64,000 nucleotides of DNA from Flavobacterium wongokense (GTDB lineage Bacteria; Bacteroidota; Bacteroidia; Flavobacteriales; Flavobacteriaceae). Each line of letters opens with the position of its first letter. Position 1 is the stretch's first letter. Positions 26,206-34,265 of this stretch are shown here, one piece after another. The translations under genes were made by a program, and so were the position numbers. Where the stretch lies: NCBI RefSeq assembly GCF_021608265.1, contig NZ_JAKIHP010000003.1, positions 1 to 64,000 on the forward strand, given 5' to 3'. Under the pieces are notes generated by a model that was not told the origin of the DNA, made no database searches, and saw only the letters and a list, made by a program, of their open reading frames with translations.

Positions 26206-27984
26206 ATGACTCCAATCACAAGACTTTTTGACTTTCCGTACCATCAGCTGGAAAATTATAACCTCAACGACGCATTGGTTACCAAACAAAATGGTCAGTG
26301 GATTAAAACCTCAACCAAAGAGTACATTGAAAAGGCCAATACCATTTCGAGGGCTTTGTTGCGAATGGGAATTCAGAAAAATGATAAGATTGCCATCATT
26401 TCCTCCAACAACAGGACCGAATGGCATATTATGGATATTGGGGTTTTACAGACCGGAGCACAAACGGTGCCGATTTACCCAACCATTTCAGAAACCGATT
26501 ATGAGTACATCCTAAACCACTCGGAAGCAATGTATTGCTTTGTCTCTGATGACGAAGTTCTGGACAAGGTGAACCAGATTAAAGGAAATGTTCCAAAGCT
26601 GAAGGAAGTTTATTCATTTAACCAGATTGCAGGCTGTAAAAATTGGTCGGAATTGCTGGAACTTGGGAAAGACGAAAGCAATCAGAACGAAGTTGAAGAA
26701 CGCAAAAACAAGGTGCAGCCATTGGAATTGGCCACGATAATTTATACTTCTGGAACAACCGGAAAACCAAAAGGCGTAATGCTTTCGCATAACAATATCG
26801 TTTCGAATGTACTGGATAGTGCCGAACGCATTCCTTTTGACGCAGGAAAAAGCCGTGCGCTGAGCTTCCTTCCCATCTGCCATATCTACGAACGGATGGT
26901 GACCTATATTTACCAATACTATGGTGTAGCAATCTATTTTGGTGAATCGATTGAAAAGATTTCCGATAATATCAAGGAAGTGAATCCAAACGTAATGACG
27001 GGCGTTCCAAGGCTTATTGAGAAAGTTTACGATAAGATTATTGCCAAAGGTTCTGAACTTACCGGAATAAAAAAGAAGCTGTTCTTTTGGGCGATTGACA
27101 TCGGACTTCGATTTGAACCTTATGGTGCCAATGGTTTTTGGTATGAACTGGAATTAAAGATTGCCCGCAAACTGATTTTCAGCAAATGGAAGGAAGGTTT
27201 GGGTGGCAAACTCGATTTGATTGTTAACGGAAGTGCCGCGCTTCAGCCACGTTTGGCAAGGGTTTTCGCTGCTGCCGAAATATATGTAATGGAAGGTTAC
27301 GGCCTATCTGAAACTTCACCGGTAATATCGGTGAATGACATGCGCAACAGAGGTTTCAAAATAGGAACTGCCGGAAGGATCATCCGGAATGTTGAAGTCA
27401 AAATCGCTGCCGATGGCGAAATCCTCTGCAAAGGTCCTAACGTGATGATGGGTTATTACAAAGATGAAGCCTTAACTAAAGAAGCCATTGTTGATGGTTA
27501 TTTCCACACAGGTGATATTGGAGAAGTAGATGCCGAAGGCTTCCTTAGGATTACCGACCGCAAAAAAGAGATGTTCAAAACTTCAGGCGGGAAATATATT
27601 GCACCACAATTACTGGAAAACGCCATGAAGCAATCGCGTTTCATTGAGCAGATTATGGTCATTGGTGACGGACAGAAAATGCCGGCTGCCTTTATCCAGC
27701 CTAATTTCGAATTTGTAAAGGAATGGGCTAAACTACACAAAACGGATATTGGGACAACCAACGAGGAAATCATTGCCAACCCAAAAGTCATTGAGCGCAT
27801 CCAACAGGAAGTGGACACGATTAATGAGAAATTTGGAAACTGGGAAAAAATCAAGAAGTTTGAACTAACTCCCGATTTATGGACTGTTCCTGCCGGGCAT
27901 TTGACACCTACGATGAAACTGAAGCGCAAGATTGTAATGGAAAAATACATTAATCTGTTTCATAAAATATATGATTCAAACTAA
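26206..27984 (+). CDS. Long-chain fatty acid--CoA ligase (AMP-forming)
   Basis: About 592 residues. Activates fatty acids to acyl-CoA through an acyl-AMP. Motifs: IIYTSGTTGKPKGVMLSH near 175-192, GYGLSETSP, HTGDIGEVDAEGFLRITDRKKEMFKTSGGKYIAP and a C-terminal catalytic lysine region. Start at 26206 (TPITRLFDFPYHQL) fits homologues; 26188 adds six residues. Membrane-associated enzyme of fatty-acid uptake and breakdown; the beta-oxidation operon at 61-64 kb would use its product. Confidence 0.92.
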   Translation: MTPITRLFDFPYHQLENYNLNDALVTKQNGQWIKTSTKEYIEKANTISRALLRMGIQKNDKIAIISSNNRTEWHIMDIGVLQTGAQTVPIYPTISETDYEYILNHSEAMYCFVSDDEVLDKVNQIKGNVPKLKEVYSFNQIAGCKNWSELLELGKDESNQNEVEERKNKVQPLELATIIYTSGTTGKPKGVMLSHNNIVSNVLDSAERIPFDAGKSRALSFLPICHIYERMVTYIYQYYGVAIYFGESIEKISDNIKEVNPNVMTGVPRLIEKVYDKIIAKGSELTGIKKKLFFWAIDIGLRFEPYGANGFWYELELKIARKLIFSKWKEGLGGKLDLIVNGSAALQPRLARVFAAAEIYVMEGYGLSETSPVISVNDMRNRGFKIGTAGRIIRNVEVKIAADGEILCKGPNVMMGYYKDEALTKEAIVDGYFHTGDIGEVDAEGFLRITDRKKEMFKTSGGKYIAPQLLENAMKQSRFIEQIMVIGDGQKMPAAFIQPNFEFVKEWAKLHKTDIGTTNEEIIANPKVIERIQQEVDTINEKFGNWEKIKKFELTPDLWTVPAGHLTPTMKLKRKIVMEKYINLFHKIYDSN

Positions 27985-28018
27985 GGTTTGTCTCAAATTG
28001 ATTTTACGAAGATATAAA

Positions 28019-28062
28019 ATGAGCTAAAGCTCATGTACCTGAAGCCCACTGGGCTTCCTCCT
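28019..28062 (+). repeat. Two-hairpin repeat, copy 1
   Basis: ATGAGCTAAAGCTCAT hairpin, then TACCT, then GAAGCCCACTGGGCTTC hairpin, CTCCT tail. The 26-bp second part is identical to 34051-34076 (opposite strand), and the first hairpin differs there by paired changes that keep the stem. Confidence 0.8.
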
Positions 28063-28115
28063 CTTAATATCAAATATAAGATATACGACTCTAACTAACC
28101 TTAAAACCTTTCACT

Positions 28116-29186
28116 ATGAAAATAAAATTTATAAGCGCATTGTTAACTATACTTTTATTTTCTGGATGCAGGGAAAATAAAACCGAAGGCGCTACTTCGG
28201 CAACAGAAGAAACTTCAAAAAACAGTTACCTCGATTTTTCCAACAGGGATGACCAGGCAACCGGTGGCATCAAAATGATTCCGATTACCACGCCTGTGGG
28301 CAAGTTTAAGGTTTGGACAAAAACCGTAGGCAACAATCCCAAAATAAAAGTCCTTTTACTCCATGGTGGCCCTGGCGGAACACACGAATTCTTTGAATGC
28401 TTTGACGGGTTCTTTCCTCAGGAAAGCATTGAATACATTTATTACGATCAATTGGGTTCCTATTACAGCGACCAACCCAATGACAATCAGCTATGGACCA
28501 ACGAACGTTTTGTAGAGGAAGTGGAACAGGTCCGCAAAGCCTTGAAATTGGATAATTCCAATTTTTATCTGATGGGACAATCCTGGGGTGGCATCCTTGC
28601 GATGGAATATGCATTGAAGTACCAGAAAAATTTAAAAGGCCTCATCATCGCCAACATGATGGCAAGTGCACCTGCTTATAACAAATATGCCGAAGACGTA
28701 CTTGGCCCGCAGTTGGACAAACAGGTATTTGATAAAATCAAGGAATTTGAAGCCAACAAGGATTATACAAATCCACACTACACCGAATTGCTGTTCAAAT
28801 ATTATTACACCGAACACATCCTGAGAAAACCGATTGAGGAATGGCCTGAGTCGATTACAAGAGCGTTCAAGCATCTGAATCCTAATGTATATGTATACAT
28901 GCAGGGACCAAGTGAGTTTGGCATTACCGGTGATGCAACCTTAAAGGATTGGGACGTTACGGCACGTTTGAAAACACTAACAATTCCAACGCTGGTTATT
29001 GGGGCAAAATACGATACGATGGATCCGAAACACATGGAATGGATTTCCAAAGAAGTCCAAAACGGACGTTTTTTATACTGCCCAAATGGAAGCCACTGCT
29101 CGCAGTATGATGACCAGGAACATTATTTTCCGGGTGTAATCAAATTTTTAAAGGATGTAGACAGCGGTAATTTCAAAAAAGGATAA
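28116..29186 (+). CDS. Alpha/beta hydrolase lipoprotein, proline-iminopeptidase-like
   Basis: 356 residues with a lipoprotein signal (LLFSGC). The hydrolase fold has LLLHGGPGGTHEF near residue 88, YYDQLGSYYSDQP, the nucleophile motif GQSWGG near 154, the Asp in GAKYDTMDP and the His in NGSHCSQYDD: the pattern of family S33 proline iminopeptidases, which release N-terminal proline from peptides. Anchored in the cell envelope rather than free. Preceded by a two-hairpin repeat and followed by a terminator; monocistronic. Confidence 0.88.
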   Translation: MKIKFISALLTILLFSGCRENKTEGATSATEETSKNSYLDFSNRDDQATGGIKMIPITTPVGKFKVWTKTVGNNPKIKVLLLHGGPGGTHEFFECFDGFFPQESIEYIYYDQLGSYYSDQPNDNQLWTNERFVEEVEQVRKALKLDNSNFYLMGQSWGGILAMEYALKYQKNLKGLIIANMMASAPAYNKYAEDVLGPQLDKQVFDKIKEFEANKDYTNPHYTELLFKYYYTEHILRKPIEEWPESITRAFKHLNPNVYVYMQGPSEFGITGDATLKDWDVTARLKTLTIPTLVIGAKYDTMDPKHMEWISKEVQNGRFLYCPNGSHCSQYDDQEHYFPGVIKFLKDVDSGNFKKG

Positions 29187-29209
29187 TCAATGGTTGTACT
29201 ATCATATAT

Positions 29210-29240
29210 AAGCTTCCTGCATTTCAGGAGGCTTTTTTTA
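29210..29240 (+). terminator. Terminator after the S33 lipoprotein
   Basis: Stem AAGCTTCCTG/CAGGAGGCTT with a T-run. Confidence 0.8.
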
Positions 29241-29389
29241 TGCAATATGAAATTGTAAATTTTTCATTTTTTTAGCACAAACGTTATTAACAATATTGAT
29301 TTTTAAATAGTTAATAATTAATTATACTAATTTTTAACAATTGTTTAATTATATATACTTTTATTCCACTAACCATTAAACTTTTAATT

Positions 29390-29782
29390 ATGAATGTAAA
29401 AAACTTTATTGTCGGCGGAATCGTCGGTGGAATTGTAGATTTCTTATTAGGATGGGTTGTTTATGGCATGCTGTTACATGACATGATGCCTATGGAACCA
29501 GGTGCAAAGGAAAATATGCTGCATATCTTTTTAGGCTGCATGTCTTTCGGGTTTTTAATCTCCTGGGTTTTCTCACAAGGTGAAGGCATTTCTAATGTAG
29601 GTGCCGGAATTAAAATGGCAATTGGTATTGCCCTGTTCATGGGATTGTGTTCCCATTTCTTTATGAACATGACCAGTGACACTATTGACTGTAAATACAT
29701 GGCAATCGATATCTTAGGTTCGTTTGTATTGGCAGCCGGTGTTGGTGCAGCAGTGGCAACAGTTAACGGAAAAATGAAGTAA
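29390..29782 (+). CDS. Four-TM membrane protein, unknown
   Basis: 130 residues with four membrane segments (about 5-28, 42-62, 72-92, 105-124) and glycine-rich ends (VGGIVGGIVD, AAGVGAAVATV). Resembles the DUF1761-like hydrophobic proteins but I do not assign the family firmly. Stand-alone, with a clear terminator. Confidence 0.65.
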   Translation: MNVKNFIVGGIVGGIVDFLLGWVVYGMLLHDMMPMEPGAKENMLHIFLGCMSFGFLISWVFSQGEGISNVGAGIKMAIGIALFMGLCSHFFMNMTSDTIDCKYMAIDILGSFVLAAGVGAAVATVNGKMK

Positions 29783-29804
29783 AGTAAGTAATTTTCATAG
29801 TGAG

Positions 29805-29840
29805 AAAACGCCTGTGGACCAGTTCCGCAGGCGTTTTTTT
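29805..29840 (+). terminator. Terminator after the four-TM gene
   Basis: Stem AAAACGCCTG(T)GGA/TCC(G)CAGGCGTTTT with a T-run. Confidence 0.85.
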
Positions 29841-29939
29841 ATTTGTGGAATCCTGTAACAATCTCCAAATATTCTGTAAGCCTGCTCTCGTCGAGATTAT
29901 CAAACTTTGCATATCTACTAATTTAATTATTTAAATGCT

Positions 29940-30710
29940 ATGAAAAAATTAATCTTTATGGTGAGCATAATTGCAGGAGCAGCTATGTTCAATTCGTGCA
30001 ACGACGATGATTCGGTTGCAGGCAGTGGTGACTATACGTACAAAGTACGTATGACCGATGCGCCAGGCCCTTATGACAAAGTAAATGTTGACATCCAAAG
30101 TATCGCCATTGTTGATGGAGATGGAAACACTGTAACACTTGACGACGATTTGGGAGTTTACGACCTTTTGGAACTCAGCAACGGGAACAGCGTGGAACTG
30201 GCAGCACGTAACCTTGAGGACAATCAGGTAAGCCAGTTGAAACTAACTTTAGGAGCAAACAGCACCATCGTAGTTGACGGAACCAGTTATCCTTTAAGTT
30301 TTGCCTCTTCTGATGGAGCAGGTTTGACATTAAACGTAAACCAGACATTGGATGCAGACGGAACCAATGAAATCCTGCTTGACTTTGATGCCAACAATTC
30401 TATTGTGGCTACTGGCGCCAATACCTATAAAATTGTACCGGTAATCAGAACCATCAATGCTACTGCACAGGGAAGCATCTCGGGTGATACCAATACCTCA
30501 TTAGCAGTTGTAACTGCAGTTTCGGTTTCAAACAGCAGCAACATTTATTCAACAAGTGTTAATGCTTCGGGGAATTACAAAATACAAGGTCTGCCACCGG
30601 GAGTATACAACCTGACCGTAACTCCGGTATTGCCTTTGTTGCCTGCGACTCAAACAAATATTACAGTAACAGCTAACCAAAATACCACAGCCAGCGCTAT
30701 TGTTTTCTAA
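29940..30710 (+). CDS. DUF4382 lipoprotein, copy 1
   Basis: 256 residues. Lipoprotein signal (MFNSC, followed by NDDD, resembling a surface-export signal), a DUF4382 domain (YKVRMTDAPGPYDKVNVDI at the start, VPVIRTI at the end) over residues 30-175, then a carboxypeptidase-regulatory-like beta sandwich (SGNYKIQGLPPGVYNLTVTP). Surface lipoprotein with unknown ligand. Two close paralogues lie at 30975 and 44279. Copy 1 lacks the polar leader motif shared by the other two. Confidence 0.88.
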   Translation: MKKLIFMVSIIAGAAMFNSCNDDDSVAGSGDYTYKVRMTDAPGPYDKVNVDIQSIAIVDGDGNTVTLDDDLGVYDLLELSNGNSVELAARNLEDNQVSQLKLTLGANSTIVVDGTSYPLSFASSDGAGLTLNVNQTLDADGTNEILLDFDANNSIVATGANTYKIVPVIRTINATAQGSISGDTNTSLAVVTAVSVSNSSNIYSTSVNASGNYKIQGLPPGVYNLTVTPVLPLLPATQTNITVTANQNTTASAIVF

Positions 30711-30736
30711 TAGCCCTAAAAAACTATTTGTTACGA

Positions 30737-30770
30737 GAGAACTCCCCATATCCTGGGGAGTTCTTTTTTT
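30737..30770 (+). terminator. Terminator after DUF4382 copy 1
   Basis: Stem GAACTCCCC/GGGGAGTTC, T-run. Confidence 0.88.
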
Positions 30771-30927
30771 AAGGAGCTCCACAATCGCTTTATCAGGATG
30801 AATCCTCCCGCTGTACGCGCTACACGGTAGCCAGCTCCCATCGGGGCTAGTGGGAACGCCTGTAGTGTATGGAAATTATGAAAATTGTTCACATAATCCT
30901 AAAACAATCCTAAACACAATTAGCAGA

Positions 30928-30955
30928 ACTTTGTAATGCTGTGAAACCTAATTCA
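30928..30955 (+). promoter_or_regulatory. Shared leader motif of DUF4382 copies 2 and 3
   Basis: ACTTTGTAATGCTGTGAAAC then CTAATTCA matches 24 of 28 bases with 44233-44260, the same distance before the paralogous gene. It includes a TTTG reminiscent of the -7 box, so it probably covers the transcription start. Confidence 0.55.
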
Positions 30956-30974
30956 GAGTTTTAAATAAAATACA

Positions 30975-31739
30975 ATGAAAAAGATAATCTATTTACTATG
31001 TGTTGCAGCCGGAATCGTACTATACTCCTGCGACAGCAGTAGTTCCGATTCAGCTGACGGAAGCTACTCGTATAAAGTCCGTATGACCGATGCTCCAGGT
31101 CCTTACGACGCCGTGAATATCGACCTGCGTGCCGTAGAAGTCAAAGGAAGCAATGGACAGACTGTAAACCTAAATACAACTGCGGGCATCTACAATCTTC
31201 TTGATTTTTCAAATGGCGTAGACACCCTAATTGCAGTGAGCACACTTGCTGATTCAAGAGTAGAGCAAATCCGATTGATATTGGGGCCAAACAATAGTGT
31301 AGTTGTTGATGGTGTCACGTATCCATTGGATACACCAAGTGCTGAGCAATCAGGTCTAAAATTGCAGGTACACCAGGATTTGGTCGCCGATATTGAGAAC
31401 ATGGTCCTCATTGATTTTGACGCCAATTCATCGATACACCAAACCGGAAACGGAACCTACAAATTAAAACCTGTACTGAGAACCATAGTTACAGCCACAA
31501 CCGGAAACATCAAAGGAGTGATTCCTGCCGGAGTTGCCGCAAGTGTAACTGCCACTTCCTCAACAGGTATTGATTATTCAAGTGGCGTTAACGAATTTGG
31601 ACAGTTCCAGATTTCGGGCTTAACACCCGGAGCCTACACCGTTACTGTTACTCCTGCTTTACCCTTATTGCCTATAATCCAAACAAATGTCATCGTAAAT
31701 GCCGGAACCACAACCAATCTGGGCACGCTCACATTTTAA
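30975..31739 (+). CDS. DUF4382 lipoprotein, copy 2
   Basis: 254 residues: lipoprotein signal (VLYSC), Ser/Asp-rich linker, DUF4382 domain with YKVRMTDAPGPYDAVNIDL, and a C-terminal carboxypeptidase-regulatory-like domain ending PLLPIIQTNVIV. Copy 2 and the distant copy 3 at 44279 share IDLRAVEV/IDLQAVEV, TTAGIYNLL and PSAxQSGLK and are closer to each other than to copy 1. No catalytic residues are apparent. It has its own terminator. Confidence 0.88.
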   Translation: MKKIIYLLCVAAGIVLYSCDSSSSDSADGSYSYKVRMTDAPGPYDAVNIDLRAVEVKGSNGQTVNLNTTAGIYNLLDFSNGVDTLIAVSTLADSRVEQIRLILGPNNSVVVDGVTYPLDTPSAEQSGLKLQVHQDLVADIENMVLIDFDANSSIHQTGNGTYKLKPVLRTIVTATTGNIKGVIPAGVAASVTATSSTGIDYSSGVNEFGQFQISGLTPGAYTVTVTPALPLLPIIQTNVIVNAGTTTNLGTLTF

Positions 31740-31770
31740 ACGCATCACCTTTACATATCTAGCCAAAACG

Positions 31771-31803
31771 AAAAACCACGAGTATATTACCCGTGGTTTT
31801 TTT
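31771..31803. terminator. Bidirectional terminator, DUF4382 copy 2 / slipin
   Basis: Stem AAAAACCACG/CGTGGTTTTT; convergent genes end on each side. Confidence 0.85.
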
Positions 31804-32899
31804 ATTTAACGAAAATCTCCTTCAACTGACCGATAATGTTACCACTACCTGAGATGGTGATTTCACCAATCTTATCCGCGATTTTTTCAACGTATTCCAT
31901 CTCTTTCAATTTCCACAACATTTCGTTTTCCTCCATCAACTTAGCGGTATTCAACATGCTTCGTACCGCTGCAGTCTCTTCACGCCTCATGATGCTGTTG
32001 GCCTGTGCTTTCTTCTCTGCCACCAACACCTGGTTCATGATCTCTTTCATATCTCCAGGCAAGATGACATCACGGATACCCGCATCGGATACAGTTAAAC
32101 CCAAATCTTTTATTGTTGCAGTTACTTCTGCCAAGATATCTTTGGCAATAGTATCCTTTCTGCCCAACAATTCATCCAAGGTGTAACTACCTACAAAAGC
32201 CCTCAACGCCAACTGCATGGTGACATACAATTGTTTGTCAAAATCCTTATTGTCTACCAAGGCTTTGACAATGTCCTTTACCTGGTATTTCACAAAGAAG
32301 TTGATACGCAATGCTGCTTTGTCTTTGGTCAACAATTCCTGACCAGAAATTTCCATTTGTTGCTGACGGATATCTATATTCTTAACCTCAACTGTGATGG
32401 CGTTATTCCAAAAGTAATAAGTACCAGCTGTCAATTCCTTAACAAACATTCCGTTTACAAACAACAACCCTTTTTCATAGTTCAATACGCTGAAGCGCCT
32501 TACATAGGCCCTCAATTTGATGTTCTCGAACAAAGCCACCGGAATTTGCTCAGTGATGTACACTTTAGACAAATCCACTTTGGTAAATTCGTTTTTGGTA
32601 TAACCTTTCCAGAAAGCATAACGACCCGCGGTCAACACTTCCTTGAAATTACCATTGGCATACTGCAAGGCGATTTCGGTATCAGCCACATCTACAACTT
32701 CCAACATCTCAGCCAATGCCTCATTCTGCATCAAGATATCCAATTCGATTGGAGGTTTAAACATTTGGCTCATTTCATATACCAAAACATCTTTGCTACC
32801 AAACAACCAATAACCGCTTTCGCGCAATACCTTGATTAATTTTCCATTTTCAAATACCAAACCTACCTGGAAGGCATTTATTCTAATTACTTTAAACAT
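31802..32899 (-). CDS. Slipin-family SPFH/Band-7 protein
   Basis: 365 residues. The SPFH (Band 7) domain covers roughly 150-320, with KDKAALRINFFVKYQV and a C-terminal helix rich in charged residues (AEKKAQANSIMRREETAAVRSML). The N-terminal 150 residues carry three variants of a GLVFENGKLIKVL..GxYxFW motif and no strong membrane helix. SPFH proteins scaffold membrane complexes; slipins are also found with the RNA ligase RtcB in RNA-repair loci. Here the gene lies directly downstream of a tRNA array on the same strand; no rtcB is in the window. It may be read through from the array. Confidence 0.85.
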   Translation of the reverse strand: MFKVIRINAFQVGLVFENGKLIKVLRESGYWLFGSKDVLVYEMSQMFKPPIELDILMQNEALAEMLEVVDVADTEIALQYANGNFKEVLTAGRYAFWKGYTKNEFTKVDLSKVYITEQIPVALFENIKLRAYVRRFSVLNYEKGLLFVNGMFVKELTAGTYYFWNNAITVEVKNIDIRQQQMEISGQELLTKDKAALRINFFVKYQVKDIVKALVDNKDFDKQLYVTMQLALRAFVGSYTLDELLGRKDTIAKDILAEVTATIKDLGLTVSDAGIRDVILPGDMKEIMNQVLVAEKKAQANSIMRREETAAVRSMLNTAKLMEENEMLWKLKEMEYVEKIADKIGEITISGSGNIIGQLKEIFVK

Positions 32900-33208
32900 G
32901 ATTTCATTCTTTTTTTATTATTAAATTTTAAATAAGAAAACGGTTTGGCTTTATCCTCATTCCAAAACGGAAAAGCAATCGTCAACTCAATCCTTTACAA
33001 TGGTTCCGTATTATTTTTTGTGTGCCTAAAGCCCTAAAACAGCTTTTGTACACAAGCAAACAACGAAGCAAAATAAATTCTCCAGTCTCTTCCTGTTTTC
33101 TGGTTTTGGCCTAAGTGCAAAAATTGAACACTAATATTCATCATTGCCAACAAAGACAAAACCGTTTTCCTGAGCATTCAATTTTAAAGAGCAAATGCAA
33201 CTCTTCTT
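32900..33208 (-). other. Gap between tRNA-like array and slipin
   Basis: About 310 bp without a convincing gene or hairpin terminator. The lack of a terminator leaves open that the slipin is cotranscribed with the tRNA array. A short stem AAGAG/CTCTT lies at the array end. Confidence 0.4.
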
Positions 33209-33289
33209 CAACCTACATTAAAAGTGTAGTGCTCTACCAATTGAGCTAACGCATGTGACAGATGCGTACAGGAATCGAACCTGCGACAA
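33209..33289 (-). tRNA. Candidate circularly permuted tRNA-Lys(TTT)-like unit
   Basis: Read on the minus strand, the 3' part comes first: T arm GCAGG-TTCGATT-CCTGT (33284-33268) and acceptor strand ACGCAT (33267-33262), then a 7-base linker, then acceptor strand ATGCGT (33254-33249), D arm GCTC/GAGC, and anticodon arm CTACA-CTTTTAA-TGTAG (33229-33213) with TTT anticodon. ACGCAT and ATGCGT pair. Rejoining the halves gives a near-normal tRNA-Lys. GGTTG occurs at both outer ends, as expected if a tandem copy was cut in the variable loop. Whether it is processed to a functional tRNA is unknown; it could also be a decayed remnant. Confidence 0.55.
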
Positions 33290-33364
33290 CCAACCCTATT
33301 GTTCTAACCTCTGAACTATCCCGATAATCGGGAGTGGGATTCGAACCCACGACCCATAGATCCT
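33290..33364 (-). tRNA. Candidate permuted tRNA-like unit, identity unclear
   Basis: Minus strand: anticodon-stem strand TCTAT, variable GGGTC, T arm GTGGG-TTCGAAT-CCCAC, acceptor TCCCGAT (33333-33327), a single base, acceptor ATCGGGA (33325-33319), D arm GTTC/GAAC, anticodon-stem strand ATAGG (33299-33295). The acceptor strands pair perfectly and ATAGG can pair with TCTAT. The anticodon would span the break; GTTGG followed by GA would give a Pro(TGG)-like loop, which is speculation. Confidence 0.45.
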
Positions 33365-33515
33365 AATGGTAGAAAGTTATTTTGGCAAACTTCCTAAAAC
33401 CTCCAAGTCGAGTTGAATGGTAAAGCATCATCCGCTTTCGCGAAAAGAATACCACAATGGTGCTATACAGAAACACCCAACAAGACCCGCTTGATACTGT
33501 GAAATATTGTTTCAT
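33363..33515 (-). CDS. Possible 50-residue ORF inside the tRNA array
   Basis: ATG at 33515 to TAG at 33363; encodes MKQYFTVSSG..., with a hydrophobic middle (CWVFLYSTIVVFF) and basic C-terminus. It occupies the one long gap between tRNA-Phe and the permuted units and its stop touches the latter. No family or promoter evidence; may be chance, or decayed tRNA sequence. Confidence 0.22.
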   Translation of the reverse strand: MKQYFTVSSGSCWVFLYSTIVVFFSRKRMMLYHSTRLGGFRKFAKITFYH

Positions 33516-33548
33516 AACAATACATTTTTAAATTAAACTTCTTTTTAG

Positions 33549-33621
33549 TGGAACAGATTAGAATCGAACTAATACCTTCGGTGCTTCAAACCGACGTGCA
33601 CACCAAGTACACCACTGTTCC
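33549..33621 (-). tRNA. tRNA-Phe(GAA)
   Basis: 73 nt. Acceptor GGAACAG/CTGTTCC, D stem GTGT/GCAC, anticodon arm TCGGT-TTGAAGC-ACCGA (GAA anticodon, G37, C38), T arm ATTAG-TTCGATT-CTAAT. All stems pair. CCA not encoded. Confidence 0.8.
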
Positions 33622-33625
33622 TTTG

Positions 33626-33697
33626 TTGGCCTGCCAGGGTTCGAACCTGAACAACAGGAATCAAAATCCTGTATGCTAGCCATTACATCACAGGCCT
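33626..33697 (-). tRNA. tRNA-Gln(TTG)
   Basis: 72 nt. Anticodon arm CAGGA-TTTTGAT-TCCTG (TTG), T arm TCAGG/CCTGG. Acceptor AGGCCTG/CAGGCCA has an A-A mismatch at the first pair, which is odd though weak first pairs occur in tRNA-Gln. Confidence 0.78.
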
Positions 33698-33702
33698 ATC
33701 AG

Positions 33703-33786
33703 TGGAAGCAGTAGGATTCGAACCTACTCAGCTTTACAGCAACGGTTTTACAGACCGGCCCAACTCTCCAACTTTGGCGCACTTCC
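33703..33786 (-). tRNA. tRNA-Tyr(GTA), class II
   Basis: 84 nt with a long variable arm (TTGCTGTAAAGCTGA). Acceptor GGAAGTG/TGCTTCC, anticodon loop CTGTAAA (GTA), T arm GTAGG/CCTAC. First pair of the anticodon stem is mismatched. Confidence 0.8.
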
Positions 33787-33794
33787 AATTTTAG

Positions 33795-33867
33795 TCTGGG
33801 AAGCAGGACTCGAACCTGCAGCCTCCTGCATCCAAAGCAGGTAAACAGCCAATCGTTATCTTCCCAG
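33795..33867 (-). tRNA. tRNA-Pro(TGG)
   Basis: 73 nt. Acceptor CTGGGAA/TTCCCAG, anticodon arm CCTGC-TTTGGAT-GCAGG (TGG), T arm GCAGG-TTCGAGT-CCTGC. D arm is irregular (AAC/GTT stem, GATTGGCT loop). A37 rather than the G37 typical of tRNA-Pro is unusual. Confidence 0.72.
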
Positions 33868-33871
33868 TTTT

Positions 33872-33944
33872 GCGGCTTATACGGGAATCGAACCCGTGTT
33901 TTCCGAGAGACAGTCGGAAAGGTTACCATTACCCCAATAAGCCG
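33872..33944 (-). tRNA. tRNA-Asp(GTC)-like
   Basis: 73 nt. Acceptor CGGCTTA/TAAGCCG pairs fully; anticodon stem TCCGA/TCGGA with loop CTGTCTC places GTC as anticodon but with T at position 37, which is abnormal. T arm ACGGG/CCCGT. Body and acceptor look more like tRNA-Gln than tRNA-Asp, so identity is uncertain. Confidence 0.6.
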
Positions 33945-33964
33945 GGTCCTTTCTATTGAACTGG

Positions 33965-34038
33965 TGATTCCGGGAGGACTCGAACCTCCAACCCTCCCGT
34001 TAAAAGCGGGATGCTCTAACCAATTAAGCTACAAAATC
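33965..34038 (-). tRNA. tRNA-Lys(TTT)
   Basis: 74 nt. Acceptor GATTTTG/CGGAATC, D stem GCTT/GAGC, anticodon arm TCCCG-CTTTTAA-CGGGA, T arm GGAGG-TTCGAGT-CCTCC. Acceptor and T arm are nearly the same as in the adjacent tRNA-Asn, suggesting duplication with a change of anticodon. Confidence 0.82.
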
Positions 34039-34050
34039 TTTGAAATTAAA

Positions 34051-34094
34051 AGGAGGAAGCCCAGTGGGCTTCAGGTAAGCGAACTTTAGTTCGC
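34051..34094 (-). repeat. Two-hairpin repeat, copy 2
   Basis: Minus strand GCGAACTAAAGTTCGC, then TTACCT, GAAGCCCACTGGGCTTC, CTCCT. Same architecture as 28019-28062; hairpin 1 differs by paired substitutions. It sits within the tRNA array between tRNA-Lys and tRNA-Asn. Confidence 0.8.
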
Positions 34095-34122
34095 CCAATG
34101 TGCCTATATCCATCCTTTTTTG

Positions 34123-34194
34123 CGATTCCGGAAGGGCTCGAACCTCCAACCTTTGGGTTAACAACCCACCGCTCTGCCATTGAGCTACGAAATC
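34123..34194 (-). tRNA. tRNA-Asn(GTT)
   Basis: 72 nt. Acceptor GATTTCG/CGGAATC, D stem GCTC/GAGC, anticodon loop TTGTTAA (GTT), T arm GGAGG-TTCGAGC-CCTTC. Outer anticodon-stem pair is G-A. Discriminator G followed by CA. Confidence 0.78.
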
Positions 34195-34265
34195 TTATTA
34201 CTATTTTAAATTTTGAATTCTAAATTTTAAATTAAACCTCTTTCCATTTGAAAACTCATAATTTG

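Noticed and set aside
32231-32839. 202-codon open frame antisense to the slipin gene
   Set aside because: Shadow of a well-conserved SPFH gene; Phe/His/Gln-rich with no signal of a family.
33699-33929. 76-codon open frame across tRNA-Tyr, Pro and Asp-like
   Set aside because: Runs through three tRNA genes; no coding signal.
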